DNA of 47,791 nucleotides from an uncultured Croceitalea sp. (lineage in GTDB: Bacteria > Bacteroidota > Bacteroidia > Flavobacteriales > Flavobacteriaceae). Numbering within the stretch: position 1 is the first letter of the stretch; every line of letters starts with the position of its first letter. A program made the position numbers and the translations under genes. Of this stretch, positions 8,572-17,671 are shown piece by piece. The DNA lies in assembly GCA_947494805.1 (NCBI GenBank), contig CANLWK010000012.1, positions 1-47,791 of the forward strand. Reading direction: 5' to 3'. Below the pieces are notes generated by a model that searched no databases, was not told the DNA's origin, and saw nothing but the letters and a program-made list of their open reading frames with translations.

Positions 8572-9747
8572 TACAATTGAGAATTCCGAACGCCTATTTC
8601 TACCGTGCTTTTCTTCAGTGCAGTAAACGCCGTCATCACAGTCATTGGTCAAGTTCTGTTCGCCCTTCGCTTCATTCTGTAATCTATCAGCTTCAATACC
8701 CTGAGAAATTAAGTAATCTATCGTTCGTTTTAACCTGCGTTCTGAAAGCCATAGGTTGTACTTGTCTGATCCTCTAGCATCAGTATGTGATGTAATCTTC
8801 AGGACCACTGTGGGGTTTTCATCTAGAATGACCGTGAGCTTATCTAATAAAGCTTTGTCCTTACTGTTCAAATATGATGAGTTTAAGTCAAAATAGACAT
8901 ATCCGAGAGTGTTGATCTCTTTTTCAATTCTTGTCCGTTTGTCTATTTCTGCTTTCCGCCTCGCCGACTCTTCTGCTGCCAATCGTGAAGCCTCTTCTTC
9001 TCGTTTTAATCGTTCAGCAAGTTCGCTAGCCTCTTTTTCGGCTAAATCAGCAGCTGCAATGGAATCTTGAACACGTTTTTGTTCTTTTTCCATTTCTTGA
9101 ATCAACGCAAGTTTTTCCTGTCCTTTACTTGATAATTCTTTCTCAATACCAAATCTATAGACCACCCCGGCCGCATGTTGAATGTGGTTGGTAGAGTTAT
9201 CTGAATCCATGGTCCACTTGCCCGTTGAATTAAAGTCTAACCCCCATTTTTCAGAAATCCACGTTCTGAAACCTATACTTGCATTGTAGGTTCCACGACC
9301 TTGATTATTGGCATCGGTATAACCTACACCTACCCCAACATACGGGTCAAAGAAACCCGTTTCTCCTAAAATTTTATTCAAATCATAACTTGCCCTAATA
9401 TCTAAAGCGAAGTAATCAATGTCTTCTTGGTTGATGTTCCCATCAACTATTTTACCCTCTTTATAAACATTGTAAGAGCCTATTGCTTCAAGTCCCAAAC
9501 CACTTTTGAAATAGCGCCCTACACTCACCCTGGAAGGATAAGGCAATACATTCCAGTTATCACTAAAATTAAAAACATCTGTAAATTCAGAACCTGCGTC
9601 ATCAACAGCATTGAAACCAACGCCAAAAATCCAAGAACTGGCAACAATACTATCTTTTTGGGTAAGTTGAATTTCTTGGTCCTGAGATTGACCAAATTGA
9701 CTAAACACTAAAACAGCGATAAGCACTAGAAGCTTACAAAATTTCAT
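8563..9747 (-). CDS. OmpA-family outer membrane protein with coiled-coil linker
   Basis: This 394-residue protein has a signal peptide (FCKLLVLIAVLVFSQFGQSQ). Residues of about 35-200 look like an outer-membrane beta-barrel (YFKSGLGLEAIGSYNVY; VGVGVGYTDAN; a YRFGIEKEL strand). Residues of about 205-275 are a charged, Ala/Glu-rich coiled coil. The C-terminal 110 residues are an OmpA peptidoglycan-binding domain (YVYFDLNSSYLN, ITSHTDARGSDKYN, LSERRLKRTIDYL, RNRRSEF). It should tether the outer membrane to peptidoglycan. An extra loop with two cysteines (NDCDDGVYCTEEKHG) occurs before the final strand, as in other Bacteroidota OmpA proteins. It is the last gene of the minus-strand block, 114 bases after bshA, and may have its own promoter. 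Confidence 0.9.
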   Translation of the reverse strand: MKFCKLLVLIAVLVFSQFGQSQDQEIQLTQKDSIVASSWIFGVGFNAVDDAGSEFTDVFNFSDNWNVLPYPSRVSVGRYFKSGLGLEAIGSYNVYKEGKIVDGNINQEDIDYFALDIRASYDLNKILGETGFFDPYVGVGVGYTDANNQGRGTYNASIGFRTWISEKWGLDFNSTGKWTMDSDNSTNHIQHAAGVVYRFGIEKELSSKGQEKLALIQEMEKEQKRVQDSIAAADLAEKEASELAERLKREEEASRLAAEESARRKAEIDKRTRIEKEINTLGYVYFDLNSSYLNSKDKALLDKLTVILDENPTVVLKITSHTDARGSDKYNLWLSERRLKRTIDYLISQGIEADRLQNEAKGEQNLTNDCDDGVYCTEEKHGRNRRSEFSIVKI

Positions 9748-9861
9748 AAAATGGTAATTTGGGGATTACGCGGGTAAAAATAAAACAAAATCAGAAAAGC
9801 CGAATAAATGTACTTTCAACGGTTCTGAATACTCGATTAGTGGTCATTTATGAGATATTAC

Positions 9862-11004
9862 TCAATACGAATTTTTGAAACGTGACTTGTAGGCCCTTTC
9901 ATAGACCTCTTCATACAGGGGAAGTATGTTTAAAATATCAAAGTTAGTGGCAATTTGCTGCGCATTATTTTTGAATTCTTCCAATATGGTATCATCGCTC
10001 AAAAGATATAAGGCATTCTTGGCCATATCTTCTATATCCCCAACATCACTCAAAAATCCGCTAACCCCATGTTTATTGACTTCAGGGACACCACCCGCGT
10101 TGCTCGAGATAACAGCTACTTTGTTAATCATTGCTTCTAAAGCGGCAAGACCAAAGCTCTCTGATTCTGAAGGTAATAAGAACAAGTCTGAAAAACAAAG
10201 TATGCGATCTATCTCGTTGCTGTTACCTAAAAACAATACTTTATCAACGATACCCAATTCTTCACACATCAATTCGGCATGCTCCTTTTCAGGTCCTTCA
10301 CCCACCATAATGAGTTTTGCAGGTACTTTTTTCTGAACCTCATTGAACACTTTTACCACATCAGGTATTCGCTTTACCTTTCTGAAGTTGCTGATATGGG
10401 TAATTATTTTTTCCTCTTCATTGGCCATCAAAGAACGTTGACAGTCTGTATAATCACTACTATACTTAGTAGAGTCAATAAAGTTTGGAATCACCGCAAT
10501 ATCTTGCTCAACATCAAAAATATCCAATGTCTTTTGTTTCAAATCTTCAGAAACCGAGGTTACCACATCTGATTTGTTGATACTGAAAGTAACGGCAGGT
10601 TTATAGAAGGGATGATTGCCCACAAGTGTAATATCAGTGCCGTGCAGGGTGGTAATCATTGGAATATATATCCCTTTTTCTTTTAACATTTTCTTCGCCA
10701 TGTAACCAGCATAGGCATGTGGTATTGCATAGTGTACATGTAGTAGTTCAATGCCATACAATTTTATGGTATCAACCAATTTACTGGAGAGTGCCAACTC
10801 ATAGGGCTGGTATCTAAAAAGAGGATACTCAGGTACATGAACTTCATGAAAGTGTATATTGTTGCCCAATAATTCTAAACGAACCGGCTGTTTGTAGGTC
10901 ACAAAATGGACTTCATGGCCTCTTTCTGCCAAGGCAATACCCAATTCGGTAGCTACTACACCACTACCTCCAAATGTGGGATAACAAACTATTGCTATTT
11001 TCAT
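9862..11004 (-). CDS. bshA: N-acetyl-alpha-D-glucosaminyl L-malate synthase (bacillithiol biosynthesis)
   Basis: This 380-residue GT4 glycosyltransferase matches BshA along its length: N-terminal MKIAIVCYPTFGGSGVVATE, the VHYAIPHAYAGYMAKKML segment, and the GT4 donor-site motif SESESFGLAALEAM followed by GGVPEV. BshA joins UDP-GlcNAc to L-malate, the first step of bacillithiol synthesis in the cytoplasm; other bsh genes are not in the window. It lies 29 bases downstream of the GH3/serine-hydrolase gene on the same strand. Bacillithiol is the likely low-molecular-weight thiol here, which matters for the redoxin-like gene at 40.6 kb. Confidence 0.93.
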   Translation of the reverse strand: MKIAIVCYPTFGGSGVVATELGIALAERGHEVHFVTYKQPVRLELLGNNIHFHEVHVPEYPLFRYQPYELALSSKLVDTIKLYGIELLHVHYAIPHAYAGYMAKKMLKEKGIYIPMITTLHGTDITLVGNHPFYKPAVTFSINKSDVVTSVSEDLKQKTLDIFDVEQDIAVIPNFIDSTKYSSDYTDCQRSLMANEEEKIITHISNFRKVKRIPDVVKVFNEVQKKVPAKLIMVGEGPEKEHAELMCEELGIVDKVLFLGNSNEIDRILCFSDLFLLPSESESFGLAALEAMINKVAVISSNAGGVPEVNKHGVSGFLSDVGDIEDMAKNALYLLSDDTILEEFKNNAQQIATNFDILNILPLYEEVYERAYKSRFKNSY

Positions 11005-11033
11005 AAAATCAAAACTACGGTATTATTTAATGT

Positions 11034-13946
11034 TCAATCTATAATGGAATCATAAATAGCCTGCTGAATCCGTGTGCGCAGGCCCGACTTCACCAAAAGT
11101 GTATTGCTCATACTTGGGTACGTTCTATTGGACAAGAATACGTATACAATCTCTTCTTCAGGGTCTGCCCAGGTGTATGTACCGGTAAACCCGCTATGAC
11201 CAAAACTTTTTCTCGAAACACAGCCGCAAGTAGGTCCTGTCTCTTTTAATTGGGGTTTGTCAAAACCCACACCTCGCCTGACATCCTTATCACAGAAATA
11301 ACATTTATTGAACTTTTCAATGGTTCGTTCATTTAAAAAACGTTCACCGCCATAATAGCCCCCTTGTAAATACATTTGCATAATCTTTGCAACATCGTTG
11401 GCATTACTGAACAAACCAGCATGACCTCCTATTCCCCCTTGCATTGCAGCCCCCATGTCATGTACGTAGCCCTGAACAGTTTGATATCTAAAATAGTTAT
11501 CTTCTTCACTGGGGACAATCGTCTTCTTTTCAAACTTTTCTAAGGGATTGTAAGCGGTATGGGTTGCCCCTAAGGAGCGATATAAAAAATTGTCAGCAAG
11601 CACGTCAAGCCTGCTTTGATAAGTGTCCTCAATGTATTTTTTAAACACATAATAGGCCACATCGCTGTAGCGGTATCGGTTTGACTTTAACTCTTGTCGA
11701 CCAATGCGGTTATAGATGGAATCTTTATAAAAATTGGCCAAGTACAACCCGTCAATAACCTTTGTGGAATAATCTTCCGATGGGTTCTTTCTGTAAAATT
11801 CTGTCGAGGGTTGCCGTTCTTCATTCAACGTACTCACATAAAACGCGATCCAAGCGGGTAACCTTCCATAATGTGAAAGCGCATTTAGTACGGTAACATC
11901 CTTTAAATCAGAATCTTCATATTCAGGAATCAAATCTTTGAATGTATCATTTAAACGAATTTTTGCCTCTTCTTCCATCCTCATAATCAGTGGTAGGGTA
12001 CCAAGGATTTTAGTCAATGAAGCTAGATCATATATATGGTCACCTGAAATACTATCAACGGCATTATACGTAGGTTTGCCAAAGCTTTTGTTATAGACCA
12101 CTTTGCCACGTCTAGCCACCAATACCTGTGCTCCAGGAAACATAAGTGAGTCTAAACCAACTTGCATCAAACTATCTACTTTGGCCAACCGTTCAGAATC
12201 TAGACCTACGCGCTCGGGAAGGCTATAACCCAAACGTTCAATAGTTTTTGTCTTAACACCTGTATTCACAGGAAATGCTCCGTTTGCCGTCACTGGAAGT
12301 TTTCCTTTACTTGCTAAGGCACCAAAAAGTACTTGGGCTGTTTTCTCTTGCGCAATTTTACTGTTCTGGTACGAGACAACCACGGCATCGATCGTTTCGA
12401 AACTGGCAACGTCCAATAGCGCATAGGGTTTGGTGAAAATCGCCAATATGGTATTACTGGTGCGCATTCGCGAGATTTCTTGTAGCCAAAACAATTCATT
12501 CTTTGAAAACTTATACCCTTTCCACGGGCTTTCATTGCTCTTGTGCAACCCTATTATAACTTGGTTAAAATCTTTGAGCTGCTCTTTATATCCCGCTATG
12601 TTTTTAGCACCAACAACGGTTACCTCACCATACTTTTTAAGAGCTTTTAGGAAGTGTTCATTGTCGTCATCCCCAAACTTCACATAAGCAATCTTCTTTT
12701 TTTCCAATTTTCTGATGGGTACCAAAGAAAACCTGTTCTTGACCACTGTTATGGCATTCTCCATTGCTTTTTCATACACCAAATCATCTTGGACCGTATT
12801 CAAATCTGAAACAAGAGAATCAAGTTTAATGGGCTTATAATCATTTAAACCCGCCTTATATTTGGCCATCAGAATCTTTTTCACAGATATCGAAAGTCGT
12901 TCCTCGGTGATTTTACCCGTATTATAGGCCTCTAAAATTTTAGTCTTTGCCTTCAAAACATCGGCCGGCATTAATAGCATATCATTTCCGGCCATAAAGG
13001 CAGAAAGTTCGACCTCTCCATCAGGGGCAAATTCAGAAACAGCTTTCATATTCAAGGCATCGGTAAAGACCAGACCTTCAAAACCAAGGCCTTTTTTTAG
13101 TTTATCTGTTATAATTGACTTGGACAGAGAAGACGGAAAACCCTCTTTTTCTTCAAGGCTTGGAATATTTAAATGTGCCACCATCACACTGCTCAAGCCT
13201 TCTTTTATAAGTGCTTTGAATGGATAGAGCTCAATACTATCTAAGCGTTCTTCCGTAAAATCAAGAAAAGGAAGTGATTTATGTGAATCGGTGGCCGTAT
13301 CACCATGACCTGGAAAATGCTTGCCCGATGACAATACCCCTGCACGCTCCATGCCTTTCATAAATGCTATACCCTTTTTAGTGACATTGTCTCGGTCTTC
13401 ACCAAAAGAGCGATTACCAATTATGGGGTTTCTAGGATTGATATTGATATCAATATCAGGAGCAAAATTGATGTGTACGCCCAATCGCTTGGCATGTTTT
13501 CCTATTTGATGTCCGACTTCTTCAACCACAGCACTATCCTGAATGGCGCCCAATGTCATATTCCAAGGGAAAGCATAGGTTGAGTCTAAACGCATGGCCA
13601 ATCCCCATTCGGCATCCATACCGATCATCAATGGTATTTTTGACGCTTCTTGATATGCATTGGTCAATTGGGCTTGACGTACCGGTCCACCCCGAGAGAA
13701 AATGACCCCTCCAATGTTTTGCTCTTCAATAAGTGCCTTTATTTTTTCGGTAGTTGTTTTGTTTTGATTTGAAGTAACACTAATCATAAACAGTTGCCCG
13801 ATGCGCTCTTCAAGGCTCATCGCATCATAAGTTATGTTCACCCAACTTTGTTGAACCAAGGTGTCTTTGGTCACCAAAGGGTTAACCTGAGCAGTTGTAA
13901 AAAAGATGGAAAAGAGGAAAAAGGTTAAAACGTAGTATTTCTGCAT
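11034..13946 (-). CDS. Glycoside hydrolase family 3 / serine hydrolase (beta-lactamase-like) fusion
   Basis: This 970-residue protein has an N-terminal signal peptide (to about residue 19). The first half is a NagZ-type GH3 domain: KHFPGHGDTATDSH at residues 209-222 is the NagZ signature with the catalytic His/Asp loop, and FTDALNM (294-300) carries the expected nucleophile Asp296. A GH3 C-terminal-like segment spans about 400-570. From about residue 580 a class C beta-lactamase/esterase domain follows, with SLTK at 643-646 (the SxxK nucleophile), YSD at 760-762 in place of YxN, and HSGFTG near the C-terminus in place of KTG. An exported beta-N-acetylglucosaminidase joined to a penicillin-binding-like hydrolase suggests periplasmic muropeptide trimming. 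That role is inferred, but this fusion is common in Flavobacteriia. Confidence 0.9.
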   Translation of the reverse strand: MQKYYVLTFFLFSIFFTTAQVNPLVTKDTLVQQSWVNITYDAMSLEERIGQLFMISVTSNQNKTTTEKIKALIEEQNIGGVIFSRGGPVRQAQLTNAYQEASKIPLMIGMDAEWGLAMRLDSTYAFPWNMTLGAIQDSAVVEEVGHQIGKHAKRLGVHINFAPDIDININPRNPIIGNRSFGEDRDNVTKKGIAFMKGMERAGVLSSGKHFPGHGDTATDSHKSLPFLDFTEERLDSIELYPFKALIKEGLSSVMVAHLNIPSLEEKEGFPSSLSKSIITDKLKKGLGFEGLVFTDALNMKAVSEFAPDGEVELSAFMAGNDMLLMPADVLKAKTKILEAYNTGKITEERLSISVKKILMAKYKAGLNDYKPIKLDSLVSDLNTVQDDLVYEKAMENAITVVKNRFSLVPIRKLEKKKIAYVKFGDDDNEHFLKALKKYGEVTVVGAKNIAGYKEQLKDFNQVIIGLHKSNESPWKGYKFSKNELFWLQEISRMRTSNTILAIFTKPYALLDVASFETIDAVVVSYQNSKIAQEKTAQVLFGALASKGKLPVTANGAFPVNTGVKTKTIERLGYSLPERVGLDSERLAKVDSLMQVGLDSLMFPGAQVLVARRGKVVYNKSFGKPTYNAVDSISGDHIYDLASLTKILGTLPLIMRMEEEAKIRLNDTFKDLIPEYEDSDLKDVTVLNALSHYGRLPAWIAFYVSTLNEERQPSTEFYRKNPSEDYSTKVIDGLYLANFYKDSIYNRIGRQELKSNRYRYSDVAYYVFKKYIEDTYQSRLDVLADNFLYRSLGATHTAYNPLEKFEKKTIVPSEEDNYFRYQTVQGYVHDMGAAMQGGIGGHAGLFSNANDVAKIMQMYLQGGYYGGERFLNERTIEKFNKCYFCDKDVRRGVGFDKPQLKETGPTCGCVSRKSFGHSGFTGTYTWADPEEEIVYVFLSNRTYPSMSNTLLVKSGLRTRIQQAIYDSIID

Positions 13947-14048
13947 CAGTAATTGTCTAAGGACATCAACTTATAGCAGTTAAAAATATTGTATTTCATC
14001 GAAGAAACCATTAAAAGCTGCCCAAATTCCTGTTTTTTATGTCAAATT

Positions 14049-14531
14049 TCACATAAAACGGGCATGCCAACTTTCTGAGGCTGGAACTTCCCAATTTTCA
14101 AGATATTCTTGCTTAGTAACCACAAGGTTATTGAAAACAATCGTATTTTTTGAAATAGCGCGTTGCTTGGCCATTTTCTTGAAGTCTTTCAAATCTTTAT
14201 AAGCAATGTATTCCCCCTGTTTGTACGAGACGTTCATCTTATCCAATAAATCAACATTGAATTTTTGTTCTAAAGACTGAATAAAATGAACGGATGCATC
14301 TATGGAACACCCCGATGCATTGGCCAGCGTCTGATCCAAACCGATAATGATAAATCGATTGTAGCGAATTTCATAACCCGCCTTTAAATCACTACCGTGT
14401 GCAGTCCATTGTGCCAAAAAGGTCTTTAGTTCGTCATTGACCACCTGAAGCTCTGCTTCAGAAAAACTTCGGTTGCATTGGTATATCCATATTCTTGATT
14501 CTTCAGAAAGGTCTTTAAATTCTGCCAGCAT
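14049..14531 (-). CDS. Conserved Bacteroidota protein of unknown function (often labelled ABC transporter ATPase)
   Basis: This protein has about 160 residues. I chose the ATG at 14531 (MLAEFKDLSEESR), which lies one base after the stop of the Fe-S gene (TAAAATG) and suggests translational coupling. An upstream in-frame ATG at 14564 would put the start inside that gene. The protein is cytoplasmic, with no membrane segment. No Walker A (GxxxxGKS/T) or ABC signature can be read, so the ABC ATPase label sometimes attached to such proteins is not supported. It has conserved-looking features such as IWIYQCNRSF and GSDLKAGYEIRYNRFIIIGLDQ. The second resembles a small alpha/beta fold with a cysteine-containing centre (ASGCSIDASVHF). 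Its constant company with the Fe-S pair suggests an accessory role; this is inference. Confidence 0.8.
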   Translation of the reverse strand: MLAEFKDLSEESRIWIYQCNRSFSEAELQVVNDELKTFLAQWTAHGSDLKAGYEIRYNRFIIIGLDQTLANASGCSIDASVHFIQSLEQKFNVDLLDKMNVSYKQGEYIAYKDLKDFKKMAKQRAISKNTIVFNNLVVTKQEYLENWEVPASESWHARFM

Positions 14532-14532
14532 T

Positions 14533-15318
14533 TTAAATAGAGTTTGCAATAAGTTCAGCCACATCTAAAACAGTTATACTATCTTCTCGTTGATGTGCTT
14601 TTATTCCATCGGTCATCATTGTGTTACAATATGGGCAACCTGTGGCAATAATATCAGGATTGGTTTCCAGGGCATCTTTTGTACGTAATACATTGATGTC
14701 CATATCCCCTTTCTCTGGTTCTTTGAACATTTGGGCACCACCTGCGCCACAGCACAGTGCTGTCTTTTTATGACGCCTCATTTCCACAATATCACCATTT
14801 GTTCCTTTAAGAAGCTCCCTTGGCGCTTCATAAACCGAATTGGCCCTACCTAGATAACAAGGGTCATGAAAAGTGATGCGTTTTTCTTTATATTCTTTTC
14901 CAACTAGTGTCAACCGACCTTTATCTAGAAGCTCTTTGATAAATTGTGTATGGTGCACTACATTGTAATTTCCGCCCAACTTTGGGTATTCATTTTTTAA
15001 TGTATTAAAAGAATGTGGGTCGCAAGTTACAATACGTTTGATTTCATACCCATTCAGAACCTCTATGTTCATCATCGCCTGCATCTGAAATAAAAACTCA
15101 TTTCCGGCGCGCTTGGCAACATCTCCGGTACAGCTTTCCTCCGCACCTAAAACCGCAAACTCAACATTGGCCTTATTCAATATGCGAACAAAAGCCCTAG
15201 AGATCTTTTTGGCCCTATCATCATAACTGCCTGCAGAGCCAACCCAAAACAATATTTCTGGTTGTGTACCCGCTGCCATAAATTCTTCCATGGTCTTAAC
15301 CCTAAGTTTTTCGCTCAT
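14533..15318 (-). CDS. CCG-domain (Fe-S)-binding protein, HdrB/GlpC-like
   Basis: This 261-residue protein has two cysteine-rich CCG-type domains (PF02754). The first holds EESCTGDVAKRAG near residue 80. The second holds HDPCYLGR at about 170 and ALCCGAGGAQMF at about 207, followed by GCPYCNTMM. Such domains bind noncubane 4Fe-4S clusters in heterodisulfide reductase B, glycolate oxidase and the FadF/EtfD ETF:quinone oxidoreductases. It is 10 bases downstream of the membrane 4Fe-4S gene; together they have the parts found in one chain in FadF (YwjF) of Bacillus. I infer a split ETF- or lactate-type menaquinone reductase at the cytoplasmic face. The electron donor is not shown by the sequence. 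Confidence 0.87.
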   Translation of the reverse strand: MSEKLRVKTMEEFMAAGTQPEILFWVGSAGSYDDRAKKISRAFVRILNKANVEFAVLGAEESCTGDVAKRAGNEFLFQMQAMMNIEVLNGYEIKRIVTCDPHSFNTLKNEYPKLGGNYNVVHHTQFIKELLDKGRLTLVGKEYKEKRITFHDPCYLGRANSVYEAPRELLKGTNGDIVEMRRHKKTALCCGAGGAQMFKEPEKGDMDINVLRTKDALETNPDIIATGCPYCNTMMTDGIKAHQREDSITVLDVAELIANSI

Positions 15319-15328
15319 AGCTCTAGCT

Positions 15329-16651
15329 TTATTCGTCTACCCAATTCAAACGATCCATTTGATTGTAAGGCCAAGGTGCACCGTTGTTCTCAATATTGGA
15401 CATCATATTATTGAGTTCTGTAGGGGCCGCTGATTGTTCCATTACAAGATACCTTCGCATATCCACAATGATGGATAATGGATCTATACTTACCGGACAG
15501 GCTTGTACACAAGCGTTGCATGTGGTGCAGGCCCAAAGTTCTTCTTTAGTGATATAATCGTCTAATAGTTGTTTTCCATCAGATACGAACTCACCATTAT
15601 TGGCATCCATGTTTCGACCTACTTCTTCAAGTCGATCGCGGGTATCCATCATAATTTTTCTAGGTGAGAGCTTCTTACCGGTCTGGTTCGCCGGACACTC
15701 TGATGTGCAACGACCACACTCAGTGCACGTGTAGGCGTTCAATAACTGAACCCAATTTAAATCCATGACATCAGAAGCCCCAAATTTTTCAGGCTCTTCA
15801 GTGTCATCTGCCGGAGCGGCGAATGGATCAGCAGAAGGATCCATCATCAATTTCACTTCATTTGTCACCGCCTCAAGATTATTAAACTCTCCCTGAGGCG
15901 TCAATTTACCGTAATACGTATTTGGAAACGCCAAAAGAATATGAAGGTGCTTTGAATAATACAAATAGTTCAAAAAAAACAGAATACCAATAATATGTAG
16001 CCACCATGCGGTTCTTTCAACCAAAATCAAGGATGATACGGACATGCCATTAAAAATAGGCGCTAAAAATTGGCTTACGGGAAAAGCGCCTGCCAGTGCA
16101 TAGTGTTCTGCTCCCATTTGCTGCAATTGATAATCCGTAGCATTCATGGTCAGGAACAAAAACATCAAAACCAGTTCAATGTAAAGAATCAAATTTCCGT
16201 CTTTCTTTGGCCAGCCTTTCATCTCAGGCTTTATAAATCGCTTTAGCTTAATTGCATTTCTTCTGATCCAAAAAATAACCACTGCAATAATGACCAACGC
16301 TGCCAAAACTTCAAAAGAGCCAATCAAAAAGTCATAAACCGGACCAAGTGGAGCAAAAATTCGATGGGTACCCAACAACCCATCAATGATGATTTCAAGA
16401 ACTTCAATATTTATGATTACGAAACCGACATATACTATAATGTGCATTAGGCCCGCAATTGGTCGAACGACCATTTTGGTCTGGCCTAAAGCGATCCGCG
16501 CCATATTTTTCAATCGCTGTGGCTTGTTGTCACTCACATCAACCGACTTGCCCAACTTGATATTTCTTGTCAGTTTTTTTACATTCTTTATAAAAAAACC
16601 GATACCAATAACCAGTATGATGCCAAATATGATATTGGGTAAATATGCCAT
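15329..16651 (-). CDS. Membrane-bound 4Fe-4S dicluster protein (EtfD/FadF N-terminal-like)
   Basis: This 440-residue protein has about six hydrophobic segments in residues 1-240 (for example IIFGIILVIGIGFFI, HIIVYVGFVIINIEVLEII, VLAALVIIAVVIFWI), resembling a heme b/quinone-site membrane anchor. Two 4Fe-4S motifs lie near residues 312-330 (CTECGRCTSECP) and 375-388 (CTTCNACVQACP). The layout matches the N-terminal half of FadF/EtfD and HdrE/HdrC-like proteins. Its start is 3 bases after the MCE gene stop and its end is 10 bases before the CCG-domain gene, so the three are probably one transcript. It probably passes electrons from a soluble flavoprotein to menaquinone. The donor, probably ETF from fatty-acid oxidation, is inferred from family knowledge. 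Confidence 0.87.
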   Translation of the reverse strand: MAYLPNIIFGIILVIGIGFFIKNVKKLTRNIKLGKSVDVSDNKPQRLKNMARIALGQTKMVVRPIAGLMHIIVYVGFVIINIEVLEIIIDGLLGTHRIFAPLGPVYDFLIGSFEVLAALVIIAVVIFWIRRNAIKLKRFIKPEMKGWPKKDGNLILYIELVLMFLFLTMNATDYQLQQMGAEHYALAGAFPVSQFLAPIFNGMSVSSLILVERTAWWLHIIGILFFLNYLYYSKHLHILLAFPNTYYGKLTPQGEFNNLEAVTNEVKLMMDPSADPFAAPADDTEEPEKFGASDVMDLNWVQLLNAYTCTECGRCTSECPANQTGKKLSPRKIMMDTRDRLEEVGRNMDANNGEFVSDGKQLLDDYITKEELWACTTCNACVQACPVSIDPLSIIVDMRRYLVMEQSAAPTELNNMMSNIENNGAPWPYNQMDRLNWVDE

Positions 16652-16654
16652 AGA

Positions 16655-17620
16655 TTAATTTTCCTTTTGTGCTGCAGGGTCATTCTCTGGCAGCTCATAT
16701 TCTTTTTGTTTTTTTCCGAAAACAGAGACATTTACATAACGTTTCGGATTCAATCTAAAATCTTGTAACAACAGGTCCAGTTCTCGTGAAGCACTGGATA
16801 GGTTATTATACAACTCTTCGTTATTGGCCAATTTGCCAAGAGAACCCTCACCACGTTCAATTTTTGCCAACACCTTGTTCATATTATCAATGGTACCTTG
16901 AAGGTTTTTTATAGCCCCCGTCAGGTCTGTCTCTGCAAGTTCTCTTGAAAGCTTTGAAAAATTAGCGGTCATGGTGTTGATGTTCTTCAAAGAGCTGTCC
17001 AATTCTTCTTGATTTTCAACCAAAATAGTATTTACGGTACTTGCAGTTCTTTGAAAACTGGCAACCAATTGATTGAGCCCTGCAATACTTTCTCGAAGCT
17101 CCAATCGCGTCTGCGTGTCAAGGATATCGTTCACATTCATCAAAAGTGAATCTGCATGGGTAACAGCGCCCTCAACCTTCAATTGTAAAGGTGTCAGTTT
17201 CTCTTGCACCAAATCTGTAAGCCCTGGTTTTGTACTTGACATCAGGGTATCACCCGATTTTGCCATTGGCCCACCATCAAATACCGGAATGATCTGAACT
17301 CCTTTGCCACCTATGATACCTGTATCAAAAATCTCAGCTTGACTGTTCTTTGAAAATTCAAAACCATCATTGACCGTTAAGGTAACTACTGATTTAAATT
17401 GATTGTCCTTAAATCTAATATTGGTTACATTGCCCACAACCAATCCATTGATAGATACCTGGGTACCCGTTTGTAACCCTCCTACATTCTCATAGACAGC
17501 ATAAAAGGTAGATGAGTTATCAAAAATTGATGAGGATTTTAAATAGCTAAAGCCAAAAATGACGGCAAGAATACCTAATATGACTAAAATTCCTGTTTTA
17601 ACTTCCCTAGATAGTTTCAA
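16655..17620 (-). CDS. MCE/MlaD-family lipid-transport protein
   Basis: This 321-residue protein has one N-terminal membrane helix (EVKTGILVILGILAVIFGFSYL) and an MCE domain at about residues 35-110 (TFYAVYENVGGLQTGTQVSINGLVVGNVTNI). After that comes a long helical region with coiled-coil character (HADSLLMNVNDILD ... ELDSSLKNINTMTANFSKL) and a charged tail. MCE proteins form periplasmic rings that move phospholipids between the membranes. No MlaE permease or MlaF ATPase gene is next to it in this window. It sits 51 bases after the amidase and 3 bases before the membrane Fe-S gene, so it shares the transcript of an envelope gene and an electron-transfer module. Confidence 0.9.
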   Translation of the reverse strand: MKLSREVKTGILVILGILAVIFGFSYLKSSSIFDNSSTFYAVYENVGGLQTGTQVSINGLVVGNVTNIRFKDNQFKSVVTLTVNDGFEFSKNSQAEIFDTGIIGGKGVQIIPVFDGGPMAKSGDTLMSSTKPGLTDLVQEKLTPLQLKVEGAVTHADSLLMNVNDILDTQTRLELRESIAGLNQLVASFQRTASTVNTILVENQEELDSSLKNINTMTANFSKLSRELAETDLTGAIKNLQGTIDNMNKVLAKIERGEGSLGKLANNEELYNNLSSASRELDLLLQDFRLNPKRYVNVSVFGKKQKEYELPENDPAAQKEN

Positions 17621-17671
17621 AAGGCATTGTTTTCGGTTGCTAACAAAATTAGGAATTATTTTAAGACTCGC

